The notes below the pieces were generated by a model, which was given only the letters and a program-made list of their open reading frames with translations, had not been told where the DNA came from and did not search any database. From Fibrobacter sp. (GTDB taxonomy: Bacteria > Fibrobacterota > Fibrobacteria > Fibrobacterales > Fibrobacteraceae), in the NCBI GenBank assembly GCA_017475045.1, contig JAFVGH010000133.1, forward strand, positions 16,628 through 80,627: a stretch of DNA of 64,000 nt, read 5' to 3'. Positions 52,135 to 59,601 of this stretch are shown one piece after another. The position numbers were made by a program, and so were the translations under genes. How positions within the stretch are numbered: the first letter of the stretch is position 1; every line of letters begins with the position of its first letter.

Positions 52135-53754
52135 TTATCGGGATTTCAACAGCAATTTATTGTTTTCCTGGAGTCCATCGTTATCGAAGCGTACCGTTGG
52201 GTTCTTGCCGCTCTTGTAAGCATCTTCGCTTTCGTAGAGGGAAAGGGCCACGGTGGCGCCCGATTGGGCCACGACACTCGCCTGCCCCGCTGCCTTAAAG
52301 GAGAAATCCTTTGAACTCTTATCCTTAAAGGTTCCCTTAGGAATGCGGGCTGTCTCTCCGATTTTTGCGAGGGCCTTGCCCTCAGAGTCCACGAATTCCG
52401 CAACCATGTAGACATCAAAGAAGCTGGGCGCTACGCCAGTGTTCTTAACGGTAATGTTCAGCGTACTCGTGGTATCCTTGGCGCTTGCAACCGTCAGCAA
52501 TTCCGCCTGCGTCACGGTAAAGTTGTACCCGATGACCTTGCTCATGGAATCGGCCAGCGCCTTGTTATCCTTGTAGAAATAGTAACCGCAGTCGTTGTCC
52601 TGGTCCAACACGTAGTAGGTCAAGTGCGCCGTAGTAATCGCATCCACCCAGCGTTCCGCAGTCCACTTCTGGCTGCCTCCGGGAATCAGGTCGTCGTAAG
52701 TCAGCATCGTCCTGTAACCGGCGATGTTCTCGGCGATGGTCGGGAGGTTCGCATTGTACGCCCGCAGCAAGGTATCGGGCCTGCCGGGAATGCCAATGAA
52801 CCCGTCGTCGCGCTTGGTAATGCCGAGCTCAAGTGCATGCGTATAAACATCGCCAAAACCGTTAGATGGCAGAACTAGCTGGGTTTTCTTGAATAGGGAT
52901 GCGTAATATTCCAGCATGTCGAACAACACCGAATTGGCTGGCATTTCGCTCCCCAATATGTGAGATGTGTGCCATTCGCCCCATTCGCCAAAGGTACGGA
53001 TATCAATGTATTCTATGCGCGGATCGCCATCGTATTTTTCGGCCAGGGCCTTCGCGAAATCCTTCGCCGCTTGCAAATAAATCGGGTCATCCCAGACGGG
53101 AGCGTACGCATGGTATTCCGTTCCGCGCAAGTCAATCTGGATTTTCTTCGCGCCCATCTCATAGACAAAGGGCGGAGTCCAGTCGTAATCCTCTTGGGGC
53201 GGGAAGTCGCTCTTGATAAACGAAGGCGTGTACGGCAGCACGCGCAAGGCGTAAGTCATGTTGTGCTCGGCAAGAGCGTTCAGCAGTTTTTCCAGTTCCG
53301 TCCAGTCATAAACACCTTTTGCTGGGTTCAACTTGTTCCACTGCTGATAACCGGAACCGTATGAGACTAAGTCCCACGCCCTGTTGTTCAGGGAACCGTA
53401 AGGGCCATATTCAAATTCCGGAACAAAAGTCCATGCGCCACCGGTCGGTACCGTGAAACCCTTGTGCGGGTTGGAAAGCGGCCCATCGAAACGCTTGAGC
53501 GCGTAGGTGATTTTTGTGGTGTCGGCTTTGACTGTGGCAGATGAGTCGACACTATTTGAAGATGTCATTCCGGCCCCTGAGCCGGAATCACCGTTTCCAC
53601 CACTAGATAAAACTTCTACCGACGAACTTGATTCTTCCGCCCCGCTGCTTTCGCCGCCTTCCGGGCCAGAACTGCTCCCATCATCGCCACAACCAGCAAG
53701 GCAGATGCATGCAAAAAAGGCGAATACTACTAAAAATTTTGAATCTTGATGCAT
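52135..53754 (-). CDS. Lipoprotein with DUF4832-type TIM-barrel/glycosidase-like domain, 539 aa
   Basis: The lipobox is CLAGC, near residue 22. A Ser/Glu-rich linker follows to about residue 80; part of it (GDSGSGAGMTS) is encoded by a REP-like palindrome at 53561-53592. The main domain has NPHKGFTVPTGG, LNPAKGVYDWTELEKLLNAL and YIDIRTFGEWGEWHTSHI. It looks like a glycoside-hydrolase-type barrel of the DUF4874/DUF4832 kind, with a beta-sandwich C-terminus (NITVKNTGVAPSFFDVYMVA). DUF4832 proteins occur near polysaccharide-degrading genes. Activity is not established, but a surface role in glycan handling fits a fibre degrader. Confidence 0.75.
   Translation of the reverse strand: MHQDSKFLVVFAFFACICLAGCGDDGSSSGPEGGESSGAEESSSSVEVLSSGGNGDSGSGAGMTSSNSVDSSATVKADTTKITYALKRFDGPLSNPHKGFTVPTGGAWTFVPEFEYGPYGSLNNRAWDLVSYGSGYQQWNKLNPAKGVYDWTELEKLLNALAEHNMTYALRVLPYTPSFIKSDFPPQEDYDWTPPFVYEMGAKKIQIDLRGTEYHAYAPVWDDPIYLQAAKDFAKALAEKYDGDPRIEYIDIRTFGEWGEWHTSHILGSEMPANSVLFDMLEYYASLFKKTQLVLPSNGFGDVYTHALELGITKRDDGFIGIPGRPDTLLRAYNANLPTIAENIAGYRTMLTYDDLIPGGSQKWTAERWVDAITTAHLTYYVLDQDNDCGYYFYKDNKALADSMSKVIGYNFTVTQAELLTVASAKDTTSTLNITVKNTGVAPSFFDVYMVAEFVDSEGKALAKIGETARIPKGTFKDKSSKDFSFKAAGQASVVAQSGATVALSLYESEDAYKSGKNPTVRFDNDGLQENNKLLLKSR
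53561..53592 (-). repeat. REP-like palindrome in frame inside a lipoprotein linker
   Basis: The coding strand begins GTGATTCCGGCTCAGGGGCC and continues with GGAATGACATC, the same palindrome type as the intergenic copies at 798-824 and 39622-39646. It encodes GDSGSGAGMTS. Confidence 0.7.
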
Positions 53755-53768
53755 AGCCCACCCCTTCT

Positions 53769-54470
53769 TTATTTGGACTGTGACGAAGAAGACTTCTCCG
53801 TATTCTCGTAAAACCTAACCGGAAAAGTCACAACAGTCTCGCCAGATTTCACTTTCGGAAATTTCCAACGGCTGACAGCCTTCTTGATTTCTTCGTTAAA
53901 TTCAGTGTAATCTGTTGTTGAAGAAATAATCTGAATGTCTTTAATCGAACCATCTGCAACAATTGTCAACCTGAAAACAATTTCACCTTCAAAATGTTTA
54001 TCAGGATTTTTCAATAAATACCTGATACTGTATATATGTCGTAACCCTGGAGTGAAAGAAGCCAAGACATTAAAAACTGATTCTTTGTCAAGCGGACTTT
54101 CTTCGGCCACTTGTATTTTTTCCCTATCCGGAAATTCGGCAAGACCCCTCGAATTAGGGGGTGCTTTGGCAGACTCATTGGCGAACACCATAGAATCCGC
54201 CACGTAGACTCCGTAAAGAGCCGTCACTCCAGAGTCAATCAGTCTACCGGTATCCCTTAGGGAATCTAATCTCCGTTTTTCCCTTTTCTCAAAGAGATTG
54301 CCATCGGGTTTTTCGTCAAAAAACTTTTTAGTGTCCCAGGGGTGAACAAATTTAGGATTATCCTGTTTGGCAGAACCATCATTCCTTTCGGAATCGTCAC
54401 AACCGGCCCACAGCGCCGCTGCGGCCATCAGGACAATCTTTCCAAGGCATTTGCGTAAGAACCTCGCCAT
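53769..54470 (-). CDS. Lipoprotein with TonB/AgmX-like C-terminal domain, 233 aa
   Basis: The signal ends at lipobox LWAGC (about Cys24). A charged middle segment with possible coil character follows. The last about 90 residues resemble a TonB-type C-terminal domain: GEIVFRLTIVADGSIKDIQI and FNEEIKKAVSRWKFPKVKSG. Classic TonB is held in the inner membrane by a helix; a lipid-anchored version is unusual. No ExbB/ExbD genes are near. The adjacent DUF4832 gene is 14 bases downstream and may be co-transcribed. Confidence 0.72.
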   Translation of the reverse strand: MARFLRKCLGKIVLMAAAALWAGCDDSERNDGSAKQDNPKFVHPWDTKKFFDEKPDGNLFEKREKRRLDSLRDTGRLIDSGVTALYGVYVADSMVFANESAKAPPNSRGLAEFPDREKIQVAEESPLDKESVFNVLASFTPGLRHIYSIRYLLKNPDKHFEGEIVFRLTIVADGSIKDIQIISSTTDYTEFNEEIKKAVSRWKFPKVKSGETVVTFPVRFYENTEKSSSSQSK

Positions 54471-54538
54471 ACTTTTTCAATCATTTTTTTTGCTAAAAGT
54501 TTAACTAAAGGAACACATCCCGTTTTTCACTTTTTTAC

Positions 54539-55519
54539 TTACTCATCATATCCGCGATAGACCACGTAAATGGTGAAATCGTCCTCACCATCTGGGCCTT
54601 GCTTATCTAGATAGTTTATCGTATGCCAAGGATGACGAATTTGTCTGAAATTGGCCAATTCATAGTCCTCCTGTGAGATGGAATCCTTTACAAATTCCCT
54701 CCACTGAGGAAGCGAATACAAATTTGAAAGAGTCAGTTTGCCTTCTGTATGGCCATACTCAATTTTATAGCAAGGCCTTTGAATCACGTAAGCATCCAGC
54801 TTTCTGCTTATACCCCGCTCCACCATATGCGTTGGGCATAAGCTAGAATCTGTCATCTGTTGAAAATGTCCTAGAGTATCAAAGCAATTGAATACGGTGT
54901 CAGTTTGAGGAAATGAACAAAAGAGACAACTTTCATCCTTAGCCACAACAAAAGCCTTCGGTAACTTGGCTTTATCAAATGTGGTATCGTGACTATAGGC
55001 GGTCAAGGATGTATTGGGAGGAAAGTTAAAGATAAAGGAATCCCCGTGAAGTTCGTACATGTTGACAAAGGCAGAAAGATTTATATCAAAGGACTTTTCC
55101 TTGTATTCCCGATCCACAAGAGCAAAGCGCAGGTGGTCGTCTTTACCGAGAGGTATTTCGGCATGGTAACCTAGAACAGCCCCACTTTCATAAACCTTTA
55201 AATTCGACGGTTCCTCATGCTTGCTTTTTTGAGGCAGGTGATGAAGCGCCTCGTCGTCACCATACTTGATACTATCGACACAAAGGGTGCTGAATTCCGT
55301 AACATCTTCGTCGGGAAGGTAGGCACAATCGACCGTATAAAGCCACGCCACGCGCAATGAATCATCCGCATGCAATTCTACGGCGAACGATGTTGGACGG
55401 TGACGGATTTCCGTATAAGGCAAGCATTCGTGCGTATCGCAGTAGGTTTCTTCTGGCTCAAGACAGCCAACCAATCCCAAACTAAGGCACAATAATAAAA
55501 AACAAGTAAAGCGAGCCAT
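54539..55519 (-). CDS. Unknown lipoprotein, 326 aa
   Basis: The signal peptide MARFTCFLLLCLSLGLVG ends at lipobox LVGC (Cys19). The mature part has several Cys (YCDTHECLPY, TVDCAYLPD, ESCLFCSFPQTD) and no family I know. A TTAAAATTTG sequence directly before the ATG (gap of 1-2 bases) may be the promoter box. It is less C-biased in codons than neighbouring housekeeping genes. It is divergent from miaB. Confidence 0.7.
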   Translation of the reverse strand: MARFTCFLLLCLSLGLVGCLEPEETYCDTHECLPYTEIRHRPTSFAVELHADDSLRVAWLYTVDCAYLPDEDVTEFSTLCVDSIKYGDDEALHHLPQKSKHEEPSNLKVYESGAVLGYHAEIPLGKDDHLRFALVDREYKEKSFDINLSAFVNMYELHGDSFIFNFPPNTSLTAYSHDTTFDKAKLPKAFVVAKDESCLFCSFPQTDTVFNCFDTLGHFQQMTDSSLCPTHMVERGISRKLDAYVIQRPCYKIEYGHTEGKLTLSNLYSLPQWREFVKDSISQEDYELANFRQIRHPWHTINYLDKQGPDGEDDFTIYVVYRGYDE

Positions 55520-55579
55520 ACAAATTTTAAACCGAGAAAAAAGTTTTGCAATAACTTAAGTATAGCAAAAATATTTTTC

Positions 55580-55587
55580 TATCTTTA
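55580..55587 (+). promoter_or_regulatory. TAnnTTT promoter of miaB
   Basis: TATCTTTA in an ATTTTTCTATCTTTACC context ends 5 bases before the ATG at 55593. The gap is CCCCC, so no ribosome-binding site is possible. Confidence 0.6.
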
Positions 55588-55592
55588 CCCCC

Positions 55593-56915
55593 ATGAAAAA
55601 ATACCACTTGGCCACATACGGCTGCCAGATGAACGAGTACGACTCGGCGATGATCGCTCAGGAGCTCGACATGTGCGGTTGCGTCGAGACAAGCAACCAG
55701 GAAGATGCCGACTTCATCATCGTGAATACCTGCAGCGTCCGAGAAAAGGCCGAGGAAACAGCTATTGCCAACATCAGCAAGCTCAAGTACCTGCTCAGGA
55801 TTAATCCCGACGTAAAAATCGTGGTATGCGGCTGCATGGCCAAGAACCGCGGGCCAGAACTTCTGAAAAGCCTCAAGCACGTAAACTACATCGTGGGCCC
55901 GGACCAGTACAAGAAAATTCCGGAGCTGTTGCTGGGCGATGCCAAAAGTCCGCTGCACCAGACCCACCACAAGATGTTCATCGACGAGGACCTGAGCGAG
56001 AACTACCTGGGTGAATACGCAAAACTCCAGAACGACTTCAGCACCTTTATCGCCATACAACGCGGGTGCAACAAGCGCTGCAGCTACTGTATTGTGCCAT
56101 ACCTGCGCGGGCCAGAAAAATACCGCAACATGGACGACGTTCTCGCCGAAGTCCGCAAGGCCGCCGACAAGGGTATTACTGAAGTGACGCTGCTGGGCCA
56201 GACGGTGAACGCCTACAAGACAGAAGGCGGCAACTTTGCCGACCTCCTCACGAAGGTTTCCGAAATCGACGGCATCCGCCGTATCCGCTTTACGAGCCCG
56301 CACCCGAGGCATTACACCAACGAACTCATCGACGTATTGCTCAACAACCCGAAGGTCTGCCACTACGCCCACATCCCTATCCAGAGCGGCTCCGACGCCA
56401 TGCTCAAGAAGATGCGCCGTCAGCACAACATGGAGCAGTACCTCTCGATTATCGAGCAGTTGCGCAGCAAGGATCCATTCTACGGCATTTCGACGGACGT
56501 GATTTGCGGATTCGTGGGCGAAACCGAAGAAGATTTCGAGGCCACCCTCAAGGCATTTGAACAGTGCCAGTTCGACAGCGCCTTCATGTTCATCTACAGC
56601 CCCCGCAAGGGCACGGAATCGTACAAGGAAGCGGAGACGCTTACCGAGCAGGAAAAGCTCGAACGCCACACCCGCCTGGTGGAACTGCAGAACGCCATTA
56701 CCCTCAAGCGAAACCAGATGATGCTGGGCCGCACCGAGGAACTGTTGGTAGAAAAGAACTCCGTCCGTGACGAAACAGAACTGCGGGGCCGCACCGACAA
56801 CTTCAAGAAGGTGGTTTTCAAGCCCGAAGACGGCCGTATCGTAAAGCCAGGCGACTACGTGAAAGTTAAATTAGATGATATTAGAGGCTGGACGATTCGA
56901 GGAACATTAGTCTAA
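55593..56915 (+). CDS. miaB: tRNA-2-methylthio-N6-dimethylallyladenosine synthase MiaB
   Basis: 440 residues. An N-terminal UPF0004 domain with three cluster cysteines (TYGCQMNEYDS, NTCSVREKAE, VCGCMAKN) is followed by a radical-SAM domain with RGCNKRCSYCIVPYLRGPE. A C-terminal TRAM domain (about 370-440) completes it. It adds a methylthio group to i6A37 of tRNA. The promoter box is so close to the ATG that the mRNA is probably leaderless. Two ATGTGGA heptamers directly follow the stop. Confidence 0.95.
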   Translation: MKKYHLATYGCQMNEYDSAMIAQELDMCGCVETSNQEDADFIIVNTCSVREKAEETAIANISKLKYLLRINPDVKIVVCGCMAKNRGPELLKSLKHVNYIVGPDQYKKIPELLLGDAKSPLHQTHHKMFIDEDLSENYLGEYAKLQNDFSTFIAIQRGCNKRCSYCIVPYLRGPEKYRNMDDVLAEVRKAADKGITEVTLLGQTVNAYKTEGGNFADLLTKVSEIDGIRRIRFTSPHPRHYTNELIDVLLNNPKVCHYAHIPIQSGSDAMLKKMRRQHNMEQYLSIIEQLRSKDPFYGISTDVICGFVGETEEDFEATLKAFEQCQFDSAFMFIYSPRKGTESYKEAETLTEQEKLERHTRLVELQNAITLKRNQMMLGRTEELLVEKNSVRDETELRGRTDNFKKVVFKPEDGRIVKPGDYVKVKLDDIRGWTIRGTLV

Positions 56916-56929
56916 ATGTGGAATGTGGA
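56915..56929. repeat. Short heptamer repeat, ATGTGGA x2
   Basis: Two units of ATGTGGA follow the miaB stop codon immediately and belong to the RTGTGRR family seen at 11428 and 42442. Confidence 0.5.
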
Positions 56930-56936
56930 TTTAAAA

Positions 56937-57863
56937 ATGAAACTTAAGAAGGCCTGTACGGCTGCGATTATCTTATCCGCATTTTTAAGCACAAATTCGT
57001 TTGCGCAGACTCTCGCTGACGCCCATAAAGCCTATGTCGCAGGAAACTGGCAAGAAGCCGCAACCGCCTACGAAGTCGCCTGCCCGGGCGAACCCGATTC
57101 CCTGCGCGCCGAATGCTACCTGTGGGATATCCTGGCCCTTTCGCAGACCGGGACCACCAAGCTGTTCAAGGTGGCCGGACATCGCCTAGACAGTCTTATC
57201 AACACCACCCCTCCCGAAAGACCCGTCTACTCAGAGATGCTCCTGACCAAGGCACAGTTCATGCTCTATATGGGCAAGAACGCCAGAGCCGCCGAAATCC
57301 TGATTCAGGCCATCGACAATTCCAAGCTGGAACAGGCCGTAGTCCTGCAAAAAGTTTGCTCCGCTGTACTTTCCCGCGCTCCACACCAGGAACTAGACGC
57401 GAAATGCAAGACCGTCAAGGACTCCAGTTTCTACCGCCAAGGCGAAAAGGTTGCTTCCCAAGCGGTCGCACCTGCCCCCGTGGTCGAGCCTACCCCGACA
57501 CCCAAACCGGTCCAACAGGCAGAAGCCAAACCGGTCGTAAAGCCCGAACCTAAGCCTGCGCCACAGCCGGAACCAAAGCCTGCTCCCAAGCCCGTAACAA
57601 AGCCCGAAGCGAAAGTTCAGGACAACACGCCCTACTGGACCCTGCAGTTGGGAGCCTTCGGCGTAGAAGCGAACGCAAAACTCCTAGCAGAAAACATGCA
57701 AAAGCAGGGACTCGAGAGCCGCATCGAGACAAGAATCGGCGAGTCCCGCACGCTATTCCTGGTCCAGACGGGAAAATTCCCGTCCAAAGAAGCGGCCCTC
57801 GATTTCGGGGCGCAAAAACTGGCCCCCCTGAAGATGGATTTTCAGGCCGTACAGAAAAAGTGA
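56937..57863 (+). CDS. SPOR-domain periplasmic protein, 308 aa
   Basis: ATG 56937 is chosen because seven upstream in-frame codons are made of the heptamer repeat. The signal peptide ends at SFA-Q (about residue 24). A helical, TPR-like region follows (AYVAGNWQEAATAYEVACPG). Next is a Pro/Lys linker with PEPKPAPQPEPKPAPKP. The C-terminal SPOR domain (about 232-305) has YWTLQLGAFGVEANAKLLAE and FLVQTGKFPSKEAALDF. SPOR domains bind denuded peptidoglycan at division sites, so a cell-wall or division role is likely. Confidence 0.85.
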   Translation: MKLKKACTAAIILSAFLSTNSFAQTLADAHKAYVAGNWQEAATAYEVACPGEPDSLRAECYLWDILALSQTGTTKLFKVAGHRLDSLINTTPPERPVYSEMLLTKAQFMLYMGKNARAAEILIQAIDNSKLEQAVVLQKVCSAVLSRAPHQELDAKCKTVKDSSFYRQGEKVASQAVAPAPVVEPTPTPKPVQQAEAKPVVKPEPKPAPQPEPKPAPKPVTKPEAKVQDNTPYWTLQLGAFGVEANAKLLAENMQKQGLESRIETRIGESRTLFLVQTGKFPSKEAALDFGAQKLAPLKMDFQAVQKK

Positions 57864-57922
57864 TTTTCCTCAAATATCGCGATTTTTTACGAAATTCCCT
57901 TACAAAACACCCCAAAGTGTTC

Positions 57923-57930
57923 TATATTTG
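57923..57930 (+). promoter_or_regulatory. TAnnTTTG promoter of tRNA-Leu
   Basis: TATATTTG lies 13 bases before the mature tRNA. It has the same CTATATTTGGG context as the tRNA-Lys promoter. Confidence 0.6.
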
Positions 57931-57943
57931 GGCTAACACCCTC

Positions 57944-58027
57944 GCCGGGGTGGTGAAATTGGTAGACGCGCCGGACTCAAAATCCGGTACTCGCGAGAGT
58001 GTGAGGGTTCGATTCCCTCCCCCGGCA
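57944..58027 (+). tRNA. tRNA-Leu (anticodon CAA)
   Basis: An 84-nt class II tRNA. The acceptor arms are GCCGGGG and CCCCGGC with discriminator A. The anticodon stem-loop is CCGGA-CTCAAAA-TCCGG (anticodon CAA). A long variable arm (TACTCGCGAGAGTGT) and the T-arm GGTTCGATTCC are present. CCA is not encoded. Confidence 0.95.
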
Positions 58028-58054
58028 TAAAAGGAATGGAATTAAGAGGTCAGA

Positions 58055-58768
58055 ATGGCAAAGTGGTGGAAAGTTGTGTCGATGATACTGATAGCGGGCT
58101 CTATGGCCTTCGCTCAGTTTGACGATGACGAATCCAGCGATGCCAGCGACGAATCCAGCTACTCTGCAGATGAAGAATCCGACGATTCCGTCGGAAGCGC
58201 CACCGCGAGTGGTGACCAATGGGAAGGTTTCAAGTACGAAGAACTGGGCCTTACTCAATGGGAATTCCAGCAAGCAAAAGAAGAAGGTATCTCCCGTGAA
58301 AAGCTGACACACCTGGTTGAACTGGGCGTGCGCCTTTCCGAATACCTGCAGCGCCCCTGGGAAAAGCTCGGTGTCAGCGAAGATCAATGGCTGGACGAAC
58401 GCTCCGCAGGCATGGAAGACGCCGACATTGACCGTTCTTATCGTAACCGTTCCGGAGACCAGGCCTACGCCTACGTGTCTCTGTTCCTCCCCAGCTTCTA
58501 CCAGTGGAAGACCGACAAGACCATGAAGGCCATCTGGATGAATGCCCTTTGGGTCGGCGGCGTTGGTGCCACGATCTACATGGCCGTAGACGGCAGCTCC
58601 AACTGGTTCTACTTCTTGCTCCCGGTAGTCGGAGCGCACATCTGGTCCTTTGCCGATGCGTTCTTTGACACCCAGTGGGACAGCAACCCTGATGCCAACA
58701 GGTTCAGTTTCGGCATTCTCCCCACACCGGACAAGGGCGTGGCCGGAGCCCTCTTGATGAAGTTCTAA
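58055..58768 (+). CDS. Unknown secreted/membrane protein, 237 aa
   Basis: The signal peptide [20 protein letters not shown] is cleaved before Gln. A very acidic Ser/Asp-rich stretch follows ([20 protein letters not shown]). A helical region repeats the pattern [15 protein letters not shown] / [11 protein letters not shown]. Two hydrophobic segments lie near 168-182 and 190-208. The C-terminus, [21 protein letters not shown], ends in Phe like an outer-membrane strand. I do not recognise the family. It starts 27 bases after tRNA-Leu and is followed 10 bases later by panD. Confidence 0.72.
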   Translation: MAKWWKVVSMILIAGSMAFAQFDDDESSDASDESSYSADEESDDSVGSATASGDQWEGFKYEELGLTQWEFQQAKEEGISREKLTHLVELGVRLSEYLQRPWEKLGVSEDQWLDERSAGMEDADIDRSYRNRSGDQAYAYVSLFLPSFYQWKTDKTMKAIWMNALWVGGVGATIYMAVDGSSNWFYFLLPVVGAHIWSFADAFFDTQWDSNPDANRFSFGILPTPDKGVAGALLMKF

Positions 58769-58778
58769 GCGCGCCATC

Positions 58779-59126
58779 ATGCAGCTGGAATTACTCAAAA
58801 GCAAAATTCATCGTGCGACCGTCACCGACGCAAACCTCAACTATGAGGGATCTATCACTATTGCCCGTGATTTGATGGACGCCGCCCATATCCTCCCTTA
58901 CGAAAAGGTGGGGGTACTAGACGTGAATAACGGGAACAGACTAGACACTTACGTCATCGAAGGCCCCGCAGGTTCCGGAGTCATCTGCCTGAACGGCGCT
59001 GCGGCCAGGCTTGTGCAGCCGGGTGACCTGGTGATTATCGTGGCCTACGCCAGCATGAGCGAAGCCGAAGCCAAGACGTGGAAGCCTACTGTAATTCACG
59101 TAAACGGCAAGAACGAAATCGTATAA
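58779..59126 (+). CDS. panD: Aspartate 1-decarboxylase
   Basis: 115 residues. The proenzyme self-cleaves at Gly24-Ser25 in [10 protein letters not shown] to form the pyruvoyl group. [26 protein letters not shown] and [15 protein letters not shown] are the family's core. It makes beta-alanine for pantothenate and CoA, which supplies the phosphopantetheine arm of ACPs. Other pan genes are not adjacent. Confidence 0.95.
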   Translation: MQLELLKSKIHRATVTDANLNYEGSITIARDLMDAAHILPYEKVGVLDVNNGNRLDTYVIEGPAGSGVICLNGAAARLVQPGDLVIIVAYASMSEAEAKTWKPTVIHVNGKNEIV

Positions 59127-59145
59127 CCATCCTGTATTTAAGAAC

Positions 59146-59177
59146 AAAAAAAACTCCCATGCGGGAGTTTTTCTTTT
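59146..59177. terminator. Bidirectional rho-independent terminator (panD / histone-like gene)
   Basis: The arms AACTCCC and GGGAGTT enclose an ATGC loop. An A-run lies on the left and TTTTTCTTTTT on the right. Confidence 0.85.
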
Positions 59178-59199
59178 TGAACAAATTCAGGAATCCAGA

Positions 59200-59520
59200 T
59201 TACTTGGAAGCGAACTTCTTAGAAGCGGCCTTGACCTTGGGGTCGTTCTGGGCTTCCTTGATCTTCTGCTTGATGCCGTCCTCGATAGACTTCTTGAGCT
59301 TGGCGGCGAGAGCGGGGAAACGTTCTTCCAGAGAATCGCTGAATGCAGCAGGCTTTTTAGCAGGAGTTACACCACCCTTGCGGCGGGCATCGGCGGGGCG
59401 CTTCTTCTTGGCACCAGCAGCCTTGGCAACAGGAGCCTTCTTGGCCTGAGATTTTTCTTGGGATTTTGTTTCCTGAGGTTTGGACTCTTCTGCGGTTTTA
59501 ACTTCGGTTTCTTCTGCCAT
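59200..59520 (-). CDS. Lys/Ala-rich basic protein, possibly histone H1-like, 106 aa
   Basis: ATG 59520 is chosen for the AAGAGG site 7 bases upstream. An acidic N-terminus (MAEETEVKTAEESKPQ) leads into a Lys/Ala/Pro tail (KKAPVAKAAGAKKKRPADAR). A short helical C-terminal part follows (EERFPALAAKLKKSIEDGIK). The composition is like bacterial histone H1-like or other nucleoid proteins, but there is no firm family match. TATCTTTG on the minus strand (about 59560-59567) is the likely promoter, here with a normal leader. Confidence 0.7.
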   Translation of the reverse strand: MAEETEVKTAEESKPQETKSQEKSQAKKAPVAKAAGAKKKRPADARRKGGVTPAKKPAAFSDSLEERFPALAAKLKKSIEDGIKQKIKEAQNDPKVKAASKKFASK

Positions 59521-59601
59521 AATATACCTCTTGGAAAAATGATTAATAGACGCGCCCAAAGATAGAATTTTCTGGAGAAAATGCAAGTGCCGCCTATACC
59601 G

